Origin: Ancylobacter novellus DSM 506
Lineage (GTDB): Bacteria; Pseudomonadota; Alphaproteobacteria; Rhizobiales; Xanthobacteraceae
Assembly: GCF_000092925.1 (NCBI RefSeq)
Contig: NC_014217.1
Span: 2,480,001-2,544,000 of the forward strand
DNA length: 64,000 bases
Direction: 5' to 3'
Shown here: one piece after another, positions 18,324-27,186 of the stretch
Position numbering within the stretch: position 1 is the stretch's first letter
Layout of the letters: each line of letters begins with the position of its first letter
The notes under the pieces: generated by a model
The model's database searches: none
What the model saw: only the letters and a program-made list of their open reading frames with translations
Told to the model about the DNA's origin: nothing
Position numbers and translations under genes: made by a program

Positions 18324-18399
18324 GGGCCTGTAGCTCAATGGTTAGAGCCGGCCGCTCATAACGGTCTGGTTGCAGGTTCGAGTCCTGCCGGGCCCACCA
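18324..18399 (+). tRNA. tRNA with CAT anticodon, probably tRNA-Ile2
   Basis: All cloverleaf parts are present. The acceptor is GGGCCTG/CGGGCCC with CCA encoded, the D arm is GCTC-AATGGTTA-GAGC, the anticodon arm is GGCCG-CTCATAA-CGGTC and the T arm is GCAGG-TTCGAGT-CCTGC. The anticodon is CAT. Acceptor pairs C4-G69 and C5-G68 are those used by TilS to recognise tRNA-Ile2 (CAU modified to lysidine-AU), which reads AUA. An elongator Met tRNA is the alternative. No T-rich terminator follows. Confidence 0.93.
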
Positions 18400-18413
18400 A
18401 CCCCTCCCCCACC

Positions 18414-18441
18414 TTGCATGACGCCCACAGCCCGCTAATTT
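18414..18441 (+). promoter_or_regulatory. Possible promoter of the NitT/TauT-type ABC operon
   Basis: TTGCAT (18414-18419) and TAATTT (18436-18441) are separated by 16 bases. They lie 45 bases upstream of the ATPase start, in the only AT-richer patch of that gap. Confidence 0.35.
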
Positions 18442-18485
18442 GCCCGCGAACGAAAGCCCCGCGGAAGGGGCTGGCGGGAGGAGTG

Positions 18486-19403
18486 ATGGATGTGGTCGAA
18501 GCCCGGGCGGCCGCCCCGGGCGCCTCGCACAATGCTTCGCAGGATGACGCGCAAAACGGCACACAGGGCCTGGCGGTCGAGCTCGCCGGGGTGCGGGTGG
18601 CCTTCCCCGCGCCGGACCGGCGCGACGGCACCTTCGTCGCCGTGGACAAGGCGGACCTTTCCGTCGCCGACGGTGAGTTCGTTGCCATCGTCGGGCCGAC
18701 CGGCTGCGGCAAGTCCACGCTCCTCAACGCCGCCGCCGGCCTGCTCGTCCCCGCCGCCGGCCGCGTCAGCATCTATGGCGAGCCGCTCGCCGGGCTGAAC
18801 CGCAAGGCCGGCTATCTCTTCCAGGCCGAGGCGCTGTTCCCGTGGAAGACGGCGCTGGAGAACGTCGCCATCGGGCTGGAGGTCGCCGGCGCGCCCACGG
18901 TCGAGGCCGAGGCGAAGGCCCAGCGCTGGCTTTCCCGCGTCGGCCTGTCCGCCTTCGCCGGGCGCTACCCGCACATGCTCTCGGGCGGCCAGCGCAAGCG
19001 CGTCGGCCTCGCCCAGGTGCTGATCCGCGATCCGCGCATCCTGCTGATGGACGAGCCCTTCGGCCCGCTCGACGCGCAGACGCGGCAGATCATGGGCAAT
19101 TTGCTGCTGGAGCTGTGGAGCGCCGACCGCAAGGCGGTGATGTTCGTCACCCATGACCTCGAAGAAGCCATCGCGCTCGCCGACCGCGTCGTCATCATGA
19201 GCGCCGGCCCGGCCTCGCGCATCATCGGCGAGTGGAAGGTCGCCCTGCCGCGCCCGCGCGACATCGCCGAGATCCGCCTCGATCCCGCCTTCCACGCGCT
19301 GCACCGGGAGATCTGGTCGAAGCTGCGCGACGAGGTGGCCAAGGGCTACGCCCAGACCGAAGGCGTCCAGACCGAAGGCGTGCAGACGGAGGGCGCGGCG
19401 TGA
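18486..19403 (+). CDS. ABC transporter ATP-binding protein, NitT/TauT family
   Basis: The 305-residue ATPase powers a nitrate/sulfonate/taurine-type importer. It has Walker A GPTGCGKSTLLN near residue 76, the Q-loop in YLFQAEALFPWKTALENV, the signature LSGGQRKRVGLAQ, Walker B ILLMDEPFGPLDAQ and the switch VTHDLEEA. The start has GGGAGGAGTG immediately upstream; the open frame from 18000 is not coding. The C-terminus carries three near-identical five-residue copies (QTEGV, QTEGV, QTEGA) made by a 15-bp DNA duplication. The stop overlaps the permease start. Confidence 0.95.
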   Translation: MDVVEARAAAPGASHNASQDDAQNGTQGLAVELAGVRVAFPAPDRRDGTFVAVDKADLSVADGEFVAIVGPTGCGKSTLLNAAAGLLVPAAGRVSIYGEPLAGLNRKAGYLFQAEALFPWKTALENVAIGLEVAGAPTVEAEAKAQRWLSRVGLSAFAGRYPHMLSGGQRKRVGLAQVLIRDPRILLMDEPFGPLDAQTRQIMGNLLLELWSADRKAVMFVTHDLEEAIALADRVVIMSAGPASRIIGEWKVALPRPRDIAEIRLDPAFHALHREIWSKLRDEVAKGYAQTEGVQTEGVQTEGAA

Positions 19404-20209
19404 GGCGGGTCCGGCTTCTTTTCCTGCAGGTTCTCGTCGCCGTGGTGCTGATGGCCATCTGGCATGTCGGCTCGACCTACCGCATCCCCGCCGGCGTTTT
19501 CGGGGCGAAGGCGTTCTATCCGCTCGACCCGTTCTTCTTCTCCACGCCAATCGACGTGTTCCAGCGCACCTGGCGCGACTTCTACACCGGGGTGATCTGG
19601 TATCATCTCGGCATCACGCTCTTGGAGACCCTGCTCGCCTTCGCCATCGGCGCGCTGGGCGGGGTGCTGGTCGGCTTCTGGTTCGCCCGCAAGCAGCTCG
19701 TGGCCGCGGTGTTCGACCCCTATGTGAAGATGGCGAACGCCCTGCCCCGCGTGGTGCTGGCGCCGATCTTCGCATTGTGGCTCGGGCTCGGCATCTGGTC
19801 CAAGGTGGCGCTCGGCGTCACGCTGGTGTTCTTCATCGTCTTCTTCAACGTCTATCAGGGCGTGCGCGAGGTGAGCCCCACCGTGCTCGCCAATGCCCGC
19901 ATGCTCGGCATGAACGAGCGCCAGCTGATGCGCAACGTCTACTGGCCCTCGGCGCTGACCTGGATGTTCTCCTCGCTGCACACGGCGGTCGGCTTCGCGC
20001 TGGTCGGCGCTGTGGTCGGCGAATATCTCGGCTCGGCGGCAGGCCTGGGCTACCGCATCCATCAGGCGGAAGGCGTGTTCGACGTCACCGGCGTGTTCTC
20101 GGGGATGCTGGTGCTCGCCATCTTCGTCATCATCATCGACACGCTCGTCAGCGCCATCGAGAACCGGCTTCTGGTCTGGCGCCCGACCGCCGCGACCGGC
20201 CTGAAATAA
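19400..20209 (+). CDS. ABC transporter permease, NitT/TauT family
   Basis: This inner-membrane channel protein has 269 residues and about six membrane segments. The EAA-type coupling loop reads EVSPTVLANARMLGMNERQL followed by YWPSALTWMFSSLHTAVG. The N-terminal region has VLMAIWHVGSTYRIP, typical of the SsuC/TauC group. It starts with GTG at 19400, overlapping the ATPase stop by four bases, which implies translational coupling. It should work with the ATPase before it and the binding protein after it. Confidence 0.95.
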   Translation: MRRVRLLFLQVLVAVVLMAIWHVGSTYRIPAGVFGAKAFYPLDPFFFSTPIDVFQRTWRDFYTGVIWYHLGITLLETLLAFAIGALGGVLVGFWFARKQLVAAVFDPYVKMANALPRVVLAPIFALWLGLGIWSKVALGVTLVFFIVFFNVYQGVREVSPTVLANARMLGMNERQLMRNVYWPSALTWMFSSLHTAVGFALVGAVVGEYLGSAAGLGYRIHQAEGVFDVTGVFSGMLVLAIFVIIIDTLVSAIENRLLVWRPTAATGLK

Positions 20210-20223
20210 TGGGAGGAAACGCC

Positions 20224-21249
20224 ATGAAATCCGTTCTGACCGCCGCCGCGCTCGCCATCGCCGGCGCGCTCGCCTTTGCGGCTCCGGCCGCAGCGCAGGC
20301 GCCGGAGAAGCCGAGCCTGACGCTTGGCGTCGGCGGCAAGCCGCTGCTCTATTACCTCCCGCTGACCATCGCCGAGCGCAAGGGCTTCTTCAAGGAAGAG
20401 GGCCTCGACGTCACCATCAACGACTTCGGCGGCGGCTCCAAGTCGCTGCAGGCGCTGATCAGCGGCTCGCTGGAGGCGGTCACCGGCGCCTATGAGCACA
20501 CCATCCGCATGCAGGCCAAGGGCCAGGACATCGTCTCGGTGATCGAGCTCGGCCGCTTCCCCGGCATCGTGCTGGTGGCGCAGAAGGACAAGGCCGACAC
20601 CATCAAGTCCATCAAGGACCTGAAGGGCGCCAAGATCGGCGTCACCGCGCCGGGCTCCTCGACCAATTTCTTCGTCAACTTCCTGCTCGCCAAGAACGGC
20701 CTGTCGCCCGACGACGTCTCCTATATCGGGGTGGGCGGCGGCGCCTCGGCGGTGGCGCAGTTCAAGCGCGGCGGGATCGACGCCATGGCCAATCTCGATC
20801 CGGTCATCACCAAGGTGGAGAGCGACGGCGACGCCTTCATCCTCGCCGACAGCCGCTCCGAGGCCGGCAACGACGCCATCTTCGGCGGCACCAACCCGGC
20901 GGCGGTGCTCTATCTCAAGCGCGACTTCGTCGACGCCAATCCGGTCACCGTGCAGAAGCTCACCAACGCCTTCTACAAGTCGCTGAAGTGGCTTCACACG
21001 GCCACCCCGGAGGAGATCGCCGACGTGGTGCCGGAGGAATATCTGCTCGGCGACCGCTCGCTCTACATCGCCGCGGTGAAGGCCTCGAAGCCGATCTATT
21101 CGCTCACCGGCGTGATCCCGGAGAGCGGCATGAAGAACGCGCTGAACATGCTGGTGGAGTTCGATCCGGAGCTGAAGGGCGCCAAGATCGACCTTCCCAA
21201 GACCTTCGACGGCCGCTTCGTCGCCAAGGCGGCGGAGACCGTCAAGTAA
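20224..21249 (+). CDS. ABC transporter substrate-binding protein, SsuA/THI5-like
   Basis: The 341-residue periplasmic protein has a signal peptide (cleavage near APAAAQA). The NMT1/THI5-like fold follows: YYLPLTIAERKGFFKEEGLD, GGGSKSLQALISGSLEAVTG, DLKGAKIGVTAPGSSTNFFV and GGGASAVAQFKRGGIDAMAN. The ATG at 20224 has a strong GGGAGGAAAC upstream. Ligands of this family include sulfonates, thiamine precursors, nitrate and aromatic acids. The homocysteine-methyltransferase-like gene that follows points toward a sulfur or methylated compound, but this is inference. Confidence 0.93.
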   Translation: MKSVLTAAALAIAGALAFAAPAAAQAPEKPSLTLGVGGKPLLYYLPLTIAERKGFFKEEGLDVTINDFGGGSKSLQALISGSLEAVTGAYEHTIRMQAKGQDIVSVIELGRFPGIVLVAQKDKADTIKSIKDLKGAKIGVTAPGSSTNFFVNFLLAKNGLSPDDVSYIGVGGGASAVAQFKRGGIDAMANLDPVITKVESDGDAFILADSRSEAGNDAIFGGTNPAAVLYLKRDFVDANPVTVQKLTNAFYKSLKWLHTATPEEIADVVPEEYLLGDRSLYIAAVKASKPIYSLTGVIPESGMKNALNMLVEFDPELKGAKIDLPKTFDGRFVAKAAETVK

Positions 21250-22190
21250 TGCCCTCGACAGCCGCGATCCTCGAAGGCGCCCCCGTCATCCTCGCCGACG
21301 GGGCCATCGAGACGCGGCTGATCTACGAGTTCGGGCTGCCGACGCCGGACTTCTCCTCCTTCGTGCACCTGTTCACCAGGGAGGGCCGCGCGGCGCTCGA
21401 CGCCATCTATCGCGGCTATATGCAGGTGGCAGGCGAGAGCCGCCTGCCGATGCAGGTCGGCACGCCGACCTGGCGGGCGCACCCGGAAGGGCTGGTCCGC
21501 CAGGGATTTTCCGCGCCGGACGATCTTCGGCGGGTGAATGAGGAAGCCTTCCGCTTCCTCGCCGGGATGCGCGACGCGCTCGGCGTCGGCGACCTCGTGA
21601 TGATCGCCGGTGTCCTCGGCCCGCGCCGCGACGGCTACGATCCCGCCGTTGCGCCCGATGCGGCGGAGGCGCAGGCCTATCACCGCCCGCAGGCGCGGGT
21701 GCTGGCCGATCTCGGCGTCGACCTGCTCTACGCCCCGACCTTCGCGAGCGCGCAGGAGCTTCTCGGCGTCGCCCGCGCCATGGCGGCGACCGGCCTGCCC
21801 TATGCGCTGGCGCCGGTGATCGACGACGACGCCCGGCTGATCGACGGCACGCCGCTCGACGCCGCCGTCGCGGCGATAGACGAAGCCGCCTCCCCGCCGC
21901 CGGGCAATTATTTGATCGGCTGCACCCATGCGATCCATGTCACGCGGGCGCAAGGCTCCGTGCATTGGCCGGCGAACGGCCGGGTGACCGGCCTCAAGGC
22001 CAACGCCTCTCCGCTGCCACCGTCCGAACTCGATAAGCTCGACCATCTGAAGCAGGACGATCCCGAAACCTTCGCCGCGGGCCTCGCCCGGCTCCATGCC
22101 GGCGGCATGCGCGTGCTCGGCGGCTGCTGCGGCACCAGCGAGGCGCATATCCGGGCGCTCGCCCGGCGTTTCGTCGCCGAGCCGGCCTGA
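21249..22190 (+). CDS. Homocysteine S-methyltransferase family protein
   Basis: The 313-residue enzyme has the Zn-dependent S-methyltransferase barrel: ILADGAIETRLIYEFG at the N-terminus (family DGGLxTxL), VMIAGVLGPRRDGYDP, and the three zinc cysteines C225 (LIGCTH) and C293-C294 (VLGGCCGTSEAHI). Family members move a methyl group from S-methylmethionine or betaine to homocysteine. The ATG overlaps the stop of the binding-protein gene, so it is the fourth gene of the ABC operon. The N-terminal motif is diverged, so the methyl donor and acceptor may differ from the classic enzyme. Confidence 0.9.
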   Translation: MPSTAAILEGAPVILADGAIETRLIYEFGLPTPDFSSFVHLFTREGRAALDAIYRGYMQVAGESRLPMQVGTPTWRAHPEGLVRQGFSAPDDLRRVNEEAFRFLAGMRDALGVGDLVMIAGVLGPRRDGYDPAVAPDAAEAQAYHRPQARVLADLGVDLLYAPTFASAQELLGVARAMAATGLPYALAPVIDDDARLIDGTPLDAAVAAIDEAASPPPGNYLIGCTHAIHVTRAQGSVHWPANGRVTGLKANASPLPPSELDKLDHLKQDDPETFAAGLARLHAGGMRVLGGCCGTSEAHIRALARRFVAEPA

Positions 22191-22280
22191 CCTCTCCTAT
22201 TCCTGAACGGACGCTCCCTGTTCCCGTGCCGGCATCGGCCTAGAATGGAAGCCGTTATCGGCGATGCGCGAGGCAGACCC

Positions 22281-22565
22281 ATGCGCCCCCTTCTTCTCAC
22301 CCTGCCCCTGCTGTTCATGGCGCCGGCCCTGGCGCAGGCGCTGCCGGATTCGCTCAGGATGAGCTGCGCCAGCGCGCGGGCGCTGGTCCAGCAGCAGGGC
22401 GCGGTGGTGATCGGCACCGGCCCGAACATCTATGAGCGCTTCGTCACCAATCCCGGCTATTGCCCCACGCAGCGCGCCGAGCCGGCCTGGATACGCACCG
22501 CCGACCAGCAGCAATGCCTCGTCGGCAAGCGCTGCCGCGACCGGCGGCTGCAGATAAGGCGCTGA
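22281..22565 (+). CDS. Small secreted cysteine-containing protein, unknown function
   Basis: The start at 22281 gives a 94-residue protein with a short signal peptide (MRPLLLTLPLLFMAPALAQA). The mature part of about 75 residues has four cysteines (MSCASA, GYCPTQ, QQCLVGKRCRD), probably two disulfides. It also has the segment VVIGTGPNIYERFV. Similar small proteins are, as I recall, conserved in Hyphomicrobiales, but I know no function. The frame begins at 22245, without a better start. Confidence 0.75.
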   Translation: MRPLLLTLPLLFMAPALAQALPDSLRMSCASARALVQQQGAVVIGTGPNIYERFVTNPGYCPTQRAEPAWIRTADQQQCLVGKRCRDRRLQIRR

Positions 22566-22636
22566 ACAGGCGACGCCTCGACAGCGGCCGCGCGCTGCTT
22601 TATCCGGCGGTAGCCATCTCCCGCCGCGAGCCGCCG

Positions 22637-23095
22637 ATGAGCCTCGAATCCGTCCGCGCCTTCTTCGCCGCGCATGCCCCCGACATCGCCGTCGTCGAGA
22701 CCGAGCAGAGCTCGGCCACCGTCGAGCTCGCCGCCGCCGCCCATGGCGTGGCGCCGGCGCAGATCGCCAAGACCATCTGCCTGCGCATCGGCGAGGCGGT
22801 GCTGCTGGTGGTGACGAGCGGCACGCGACGGCTCGACAACCGCAAGGCCAAGGACGTGCTCGGCGGCAAGCCGCGCATGCTCGGGCCGGAGGAGGTGGTC
22901 GCCGCCACCAGCCATCCGGTCGGCGGCGTCTGCCCCTTCGGCCTGCCCTCGCCGCTGACCGTCTATCTCGACGTCTCACTGAAAGGTTTTGCCGAGGTGG
23001 TGCCGGCCGCCGGCGCCACCAATGCGGCGCTGCGCATCGCGCCGGAGCGGATGGCCGAACTCGTCGGCGGCCGCTGGGTCGACGTCTGCGGGTGA
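22637..23095 (+). CDS. YbaK/EbsC family aminoacyl-tRNA deacylase
   Basis: The 152-residue protein matches the YbaK/ProX editing fold. It carries VVETEQSSATVELAAAAHGVAPAQ, IAKTICLRIGEAVLLVVTSG, the family lysine in AKDVLGGKPRMLGPEEV and GGVCPFGLPSPLTVYLD. Such free-standing enzymes hydrolyse mischarged tRNA, for example Cys- or Ala-tRNA-Pro. Homology supports the ATG at 22637. The open frame upstream (from 22460) belongs to no protein. Confidence 0.92.
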   Translation: MSLESVRAFFAAHAPDIAVVETEQSSATVELAAAAHGVAPAQIAKTICLRIGEAVLLVVTSGTRRLDNRKAKDVLGGKPRMLGPEEVVAATSHPVGGVCPFGLPSPLTVYLDVSLKGFAEVVPAAGATNAALRIAPERMAELVGGRWVDVCG

Positions 23096-23189
23096 CGGCG
23101 GCCGATGTCCCGCCATGGCCGTGACACGCGCGGCGCCCTATAACACCGCAACGGCGCCATGAACCGGCGCAGAGCATGGGGCCTTGCAC

Positions 23190-23801
23190 ATGTCGAACGC
23201 TCTCCTCCTCGCCCGCCGCGGCTTCGCCGCCCTGTTCCTCGTGGTACTGGGGCTCGGCCTCGCCGGCTGCGGCGTCAACAACATCCCGACCAATGAGGAG
23301 AAGGCCAAGGCGGCGTGGAGCGAAGTGCTCAACCAGTACCAGCGCCGGGCCGAGCTGATCCCCAACCTCGTCGAGACGGTGAAGGGTTATGCGCAGCAGG
23401 AGAAGGACGTCCTCACTCAGGTGACCGAGGCCCGCGCCAAGGCCACCTCGATCCAGGTCGACGCCTCGACCGTCACCGACCCGGAGAAGTTCCAGCAGTT
23501 CCAGAACGCGCAGGCGCAGCTCTCCAGCGCGCTCGGCCGTCTGATCGCGGTGTCCGAGGCCTATCCCGACCTCAAGTCCAACCAGAACTTCCTCGCGTTG
23601 CAGTCGCAGATCGAGGGCACCGAGAACCGCATCGCCGTGGCGCGGCGCGACTACATCGAGGCGGTGCGCGTCTACAACACCGAACTGCGCACCTTCCCGG
23701 GCGTGCTCTGGGCGATGACGCTCTACCGCAACAACCAGCCCATGCAGACCTTCACCATCCCCGAGGAGCAGATGAAGGTGCCGCAGGTGAAGTTCAACTG
23801 A
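23190..23801 (+). CDS. lemA: LemA family lipoprotein
   Basis: The 203-residue product has a lipoprotein signal with lipobox LAGC (Cys27). A long helical LemA domain follows: AAWSEVLNQYQRRAELIPNL, ETVKGYAQQEKDVLTQVTEA, QAQLSSALGRLIAVSEAYPDL and NQNFLALQSQIEGTENRIAV. The outer part of the protein would face the periplasm. It starts a three-gene set with two TPM-domain genes, a pairing seen in many bacteria. The role is unknown; envelope maintenance is often suggested. A TTG six bases upstream is an alternative start. Confidence 0.95.
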   Translation: MSNALLLARRGFAALFLVVLGLGLAGCGVNNIPTNEEKAKAAWSEVLNQYQRRAELIPNLVETVKGYAQQEKDVLTQVTEARAKATSIQVDASTVTDPEKFQQFQNAQAQLSSALGRLIAVSEAYPDLKSNQNFLALQSQIEGTENRIAVARRDYIEAVRVYNTELRTFPGVLWAMTLYRNNQPMQTFTIPEEQMKVPQVKFN

Positions 23802-23824
23802 GCCGGCGCCTGCGCGAGCACGCC

Positions 23825-24616
23825 ATGTCCCATCCACTCCGCCTCGCGAGCCTCGCACTGGCGCTGCTGCTCTGCGCCTTCGCCGGTGCCGCGTGGGCGG
23901 AGTTCACCTTTCCCGCGCTCACCGGCCGGGTGGTCGACGCGGCGAACATACTGGACGCCGGCCAGCGCGCGGCGCTGGAGCAGAAGCTGGCGGCGCAGGA
24001 GGCGAAGACCACCGACCAGTTCGTCGTCGCCACCGTGCCCTCGCTCGAAGGCACCGACATCGCCGATTACGGCAACCGGCTATTCCGCCACTGGCAGCTC
24101 GGCCAGAAGGACAAGGACAACGGCGCGCTGCTGCTGGTGGCGCCGAACGAGAAGCAGGTGCGCATCGAGGTCGGCTACGGGCTGGAGGGCGTGCTCACCG
24201 ACGCGGTGGCGAGCACCATCATCCGCACCGCCATCCTTCCCGCCTTCCGCAATGGCGACTTCGCCGGCGGCATCGACAAGGGCGCCGACGCGGTCATCGA
24301 GATCCTCAATCTCGACCCCGCCGAGGCGGAGCTGCGCGCCCGGCAGGCCGAAGAACCGGCGATGACCGCCGACGACTGGATCTCCCTGCTGTTCTTCGCG
24401 GCGATGTTCCTCTTCTGGGCCTATGTGTTCTATCGACAGGTCCGCTATGGCCGCTCCTCCCGCTCGATGCGGCGCGGGGCGGCAGCCGGCGGCGTCTCGA
24501 GCTGGGAATGGGGCCGGGGCTCCTCCGGCGGTGGCGGTGGCTGGTCGAGCGGCGGCGGCGGCTTCTCCGGCGGGGGAGGCTCGTCGGGTGGCGGCGGCGC
24601 CTCGGGGAGCTGGTGA
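23825..24616 (+). CDS. TPM domain membrane protein (YgcG-like)
   Basis: The 263-residue product has a signal peptide (cleavage near AAWAEF). A TPM domain follows: TGRVVDAANILDAGQRAAL, TDQFVVATVPSLEG, QLGQKDKDNGALLLVAPNEK, VRIEVGYGLEGVLTDA and PAFRNGDFAGGIDKG. One membrane segment (WISLLFFAAMFLFWAYVFY) comes next, then a Gly/Ser-rich tail with many GGGG blocks ending in SGSW. The domain faces the periplasm. It follows lemA by 23 bases and overlaps the next gene by one base, so all three are one operon. Confidence 0.93.
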   Translation: MSHPLRLASLALALLLCAFAGAAWAEFTFPALTGRVVDAANILDAGQRAALEQKLAAQEAKTTDQFVVATVPSLEGTDIADYGNRLFRHWQLGQKDKDNGALLLVAPNEKQVRIEVGYGLEGVLTDAVASTIIRTAILPAFRNGDFAGGIDKGADAVIEILNLDPAEAELRARQAEEPAMTADDWISLLFFAAMFLFWAYVFYRQVRYGRSSRSMRRGAAAGGVSSWEWGRGSSGGGGGWSSGGGGFSGGGGSSGGGGASGSW

Positions 24617-25245
24617 TGGCGCGCGACGACATCGTCCTCACCGACGCCGAACGGGCCCGCCTCGCCGAGGCCGTCCGCCGCGCCGAAGCCGGTACGGCGG
24701 GCGAGATCGGCGTCGTCATCTCCACCCGGCCGCTGGTGCCGCACGCCAATCACGCGCTGCTCTGGGCGGCGGTGATCGCGCTCGCCTTGCCGTGGCCCGT
24801 CGCGCTGCTGACGCCCATCGACGTGCCGCAGCTTCTGGCATTGCAGGCGGCGGCCTTCGTCCTGCTCGGCGCGCTGCTCGCCTTCGCCCCGCTTGGCGCG
24901 CATTGCGTGCCGCAGGCAGTGAAGCACGCCGCCGCCCGCAATGCCGCGCTCGACCATTTCCTCGGCCTCAGTATCCACCGGACGAGCGGGCGCACCGGCA
25001 TCCTCATCTTCGTCGCCCTGCCCGAGCATCGGGTGGAGGTGGTGGCGGACGAGGCGATCCACGCCAAGGTCGGCTCCGGCGCCTGGGCCGAGCTCTGCGC
25101 CCGCGTTCTCGTCGGCGCCCGCGAGGATCGCCTCACCGAGGGGCTGGAGGCCGGCATCGCCGAGGCCGGCCGCCTCCTCGCCCGGCACGCGCCGCGCCGC
25201 GAAGGCGATGTCGACGAGCTGCCGAACCGCATCGTGCTGCTGTGA
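24616..25245 (+). CDS. TPM domain protein, second copy (membrane-anchored, cytoplasmic type)
   Basis: The 209-residue product begins with a short helical part (LTDAERARLAEAVRRAEAGT) and AGEIGVVISTRPL. Two membrane segments follow (ALLWAAVIALALPWPVALL; LLALQAAAFVLLGALLAFAP), and the TPM-like half contains RTSGRTGILIFVALPEHRVE and VVADEAIHAKVGSGAWAEL. Its ATG shares the A of the preceding TGA. It has no signal peptide. Paired TPM proteins downstream of LemA probably form one envelope complex, an inference from gene order. Confidence 0.9.
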   Translation: MARDDIVLTDAERARLAEAVRRAEAGTAGEIGVVISTRPLVPHANHALLWAAVIALALPWPVALLTPIDVPQLLALQAAAFVLLGALLAFAPLGAHCVPQAVKHAAARNAALDHFLGLSIHRTSGRTGILIFVALPEHRVEVVADEAIHAKVGSGAWAELCARVLVGAREDRLTEGLEAGIAEAGRLLARHAPRREGDVDELPNRIVLL

Positions 25246-25320
25246 ACCTCCGGCGACGGTAAGAGGTTGCGCCGACTGGCCGCCAGGCGCATAAGCGGCT
25301 CCGAAGATTGGAGGAATTCC

Positions 25321-27153
25321 ATGCCCGCCTATCGTTCCCGCACCACCACCCACGGCCGCAACATGGCCGGCGCGCGCGGCCTGTGGCGCGCCACCGGCAT
25401 GAAGGATGGCGACTTCGGCAAGCCGATCATCGCCGTGGTGAACTCCTTCACCCAGTTCGTGCCGGGCCATGTCCACCTGAAGGACCTCGGCCAGCTGGTG
25501 GCGCGCGAGATCGAGGCGGCGGGGGGCGTCGCCAAGGAATTCAACACCATCGCGGTCGATGACGGCATCGCCATGGGCCATGACGGCATGCTCTATTCGC
25601 TGCCCTCGCGCGAGCTCATCGCCGACAGCGTCGAGTACATGGTCAACGCGCACTGCGCCGACGCCATGGTCTGCATCTCCAATTGCGACAAGATCACCCC
25701 CGGCATGCTGATGGCGTCGCTGCGCCTCAACATCCCGACCATCTTCGTCTCCGGCGGCCCGATGGAAGCCGGCAAGGTGGTGCTGGGCGGCAAGACCAAG
25801 GCGCTCGACCTCGTCGACGCCATGGTCGCCGCGGCCGACGATCGCGTGTCGGAAGAGGACGTGCAGGCGATCGAGCGCGCGGCCTGCCCGACCTGCGGCT
25901 CCTGCTCGGGCATGTTCACCGCCAATTCGATGAACTGCCTCACCGAGGCGCTCGGCCTCGCCCTCCCCGGCAACGGGTCGACGCTGGCGACCCATTCCGA
26001 CCGCAAGCGGCTCTTCGTCGAGGCCGGCCACACCGTCGTCGACCTCGCCCGCCGCTATTACGAGCAGGACGATTCCAGCGTGCTGCCGCGCTCCATCGCC
26101 AGCTTCGCCGCCTTCGAGAACGCGATGACGCTGGACATCGCCATGGGCGGCTCGACCAACACGGTCCTGCACCTGCTCGCCGCCGCGCATGAGGGCGAGG
26201 TGCCCTTCACCATGGCCGACATCGACCGGCTGTCGCGCCGCGTGCCGGTGCTGTGCAAGGTCGCGCCGGCCGTCGCCGACGTGCATGTCGAGGACGTCCA
26301 CCATGCCGGCGGCATCATGGGCATCCTCGGCGAGCTCGACCGCGCCGGCCTGCTCGACACCTCCGTCGGCAGCATCCATGCGCCCTCGCTCGCCGTCGCG
26401 CTGGAGCATTGGGACGTGAAGCGCAATTCCAGCGAGGCGGTGCACGAATTCTACCGCGCCGCACCGGGCGGCGTGCCGACCCAGGTCGCGTTCAGCCAGT
26501 CCGCCCGCTACGACGACGTCGACCTCGACCGCGAGAAGGGCGTCATCCGCGACTACGAGCACGCCTTCTCCAAGGATGGCGGCCTCGCCGTGCTCTACGG
26601 CAACCTCGCCGAGGACGGCTGCATCGTGAAGACGGCGGGCGTGGACGAGAGCATCCTCAAGTTCACCGGCACCGCCGTGGTGTTCGAGAGCCAGGACGAC
26701 GCCGTCTCCGGCATCCTCGGCAACCGGGTGAAGCCGGGCCAGATCGTGCTCATCCGCTATGAGGGGCCGCGCGGCGGCCCGGGCATGCAGGAGATGCTCT
26801 ACCCGACGAGCTACCTGAAGTCGAAAGGGCTCGGAAAGGCGTGCGCGCTGATCACCGACGGGCGCTTCTCCGGCGGCTCCTCGGGCCTCTCCATCGGCCA
26901 TGTCTCGCCGGAAGCGGCCGAAGGCGGCACGATCGGTCTCGTGCGCGAGGGCGATGTGATCGAGATCGACATCCCCAACCGGCGCATCCATCTCGCGGTA
27001 GACGACGCCGTGCTCGCGGCCCGCCGCGAGGAGCAGGAAGCGCACGGCTGGAAGCCGGCCGAGCCGCGCAAGCGCAACGTGACCACCGCGCTCAAGGCCT
27101 ATGCCGCGCTCGCCACCAGCGCCGCCAAGGGCGCGGTCCGGCAGGTGCCCTGA
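25321..27153 (+). CDS. ilvD: Dihydroxy-acid dehydratase
   Basis: This cytoplasmic iron-sulfur enzyme dehydrates 2,3-dihydroxy-isovalerate and its homologue in branched-chain amino acid synthesis. The 610-residue length is that of the E. coli-type enzyme. Visible are [13 protein letters not shown], cluster and metal motifs [10 protein letters not shown] near residue 120 and [19 protein letters not shown] near residue 189, [17 protein letters not shown], and the C-terminal [20 protein letters not shown]. The ATG at 25321 has GGAGGAATTCC upstream. It is followed by phnA after 33 bases. Confidence 0.97.
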   Translation: MPAYRSRTTTHGRNMAGARGLWRATGMKDGDFGKPIIAVVNSFTQFVPGHVHLKDLGQLVAREIEAAGGVAKEFNTIAVDDGIAMGHDGMLYSLPSRELIADSVEYMVNAHCADAMVCISNCDKITPGMLMASLRLNIPTIFVSGGPMEAGKVVLGGKTKALDLVDAMVAAADDRVSEEDVQAIERAACPTCGSCSGMFTANSMNCLTEALGLALPGNGSTLATHSDRKRLFVEAGHTVVDLARRYYEQDDSSVLPRSIASFAAFENAMTLDIAMGGSTNTVLHLLAAAHEGEVPFTMADIDRLSRRVPVLCKVAPAVADVHVEDVHHAGGIMGILGELDRAGLLDTSVGSIHAPSLAVALEHWDVKRNSSEAVHEFYRAAPGGVPTQVAFSQSARYDDVDLDREKGVIRDYEHAFSKDGGLAVLYGNLAEDGCIVKTAGVDESILKFTGTAVVFESQDDAVSGILGNRVKPGQIVLIRYEGPRGGPGMQEMLYPTSYLKSKGLGKACALITDGRFSGGSSGLSIGHVSPEAAEGGTIGLVREGDVIEIDIPNRRIHLAVDDAVLAARREEQEAHGWKPAEPRKRNVTTALKAYAALATSAAKGAVRQVP

Positions 27154-27186
27154 GGCCGCGCGAAAGCTTACCGACAGGAGGCCGCG

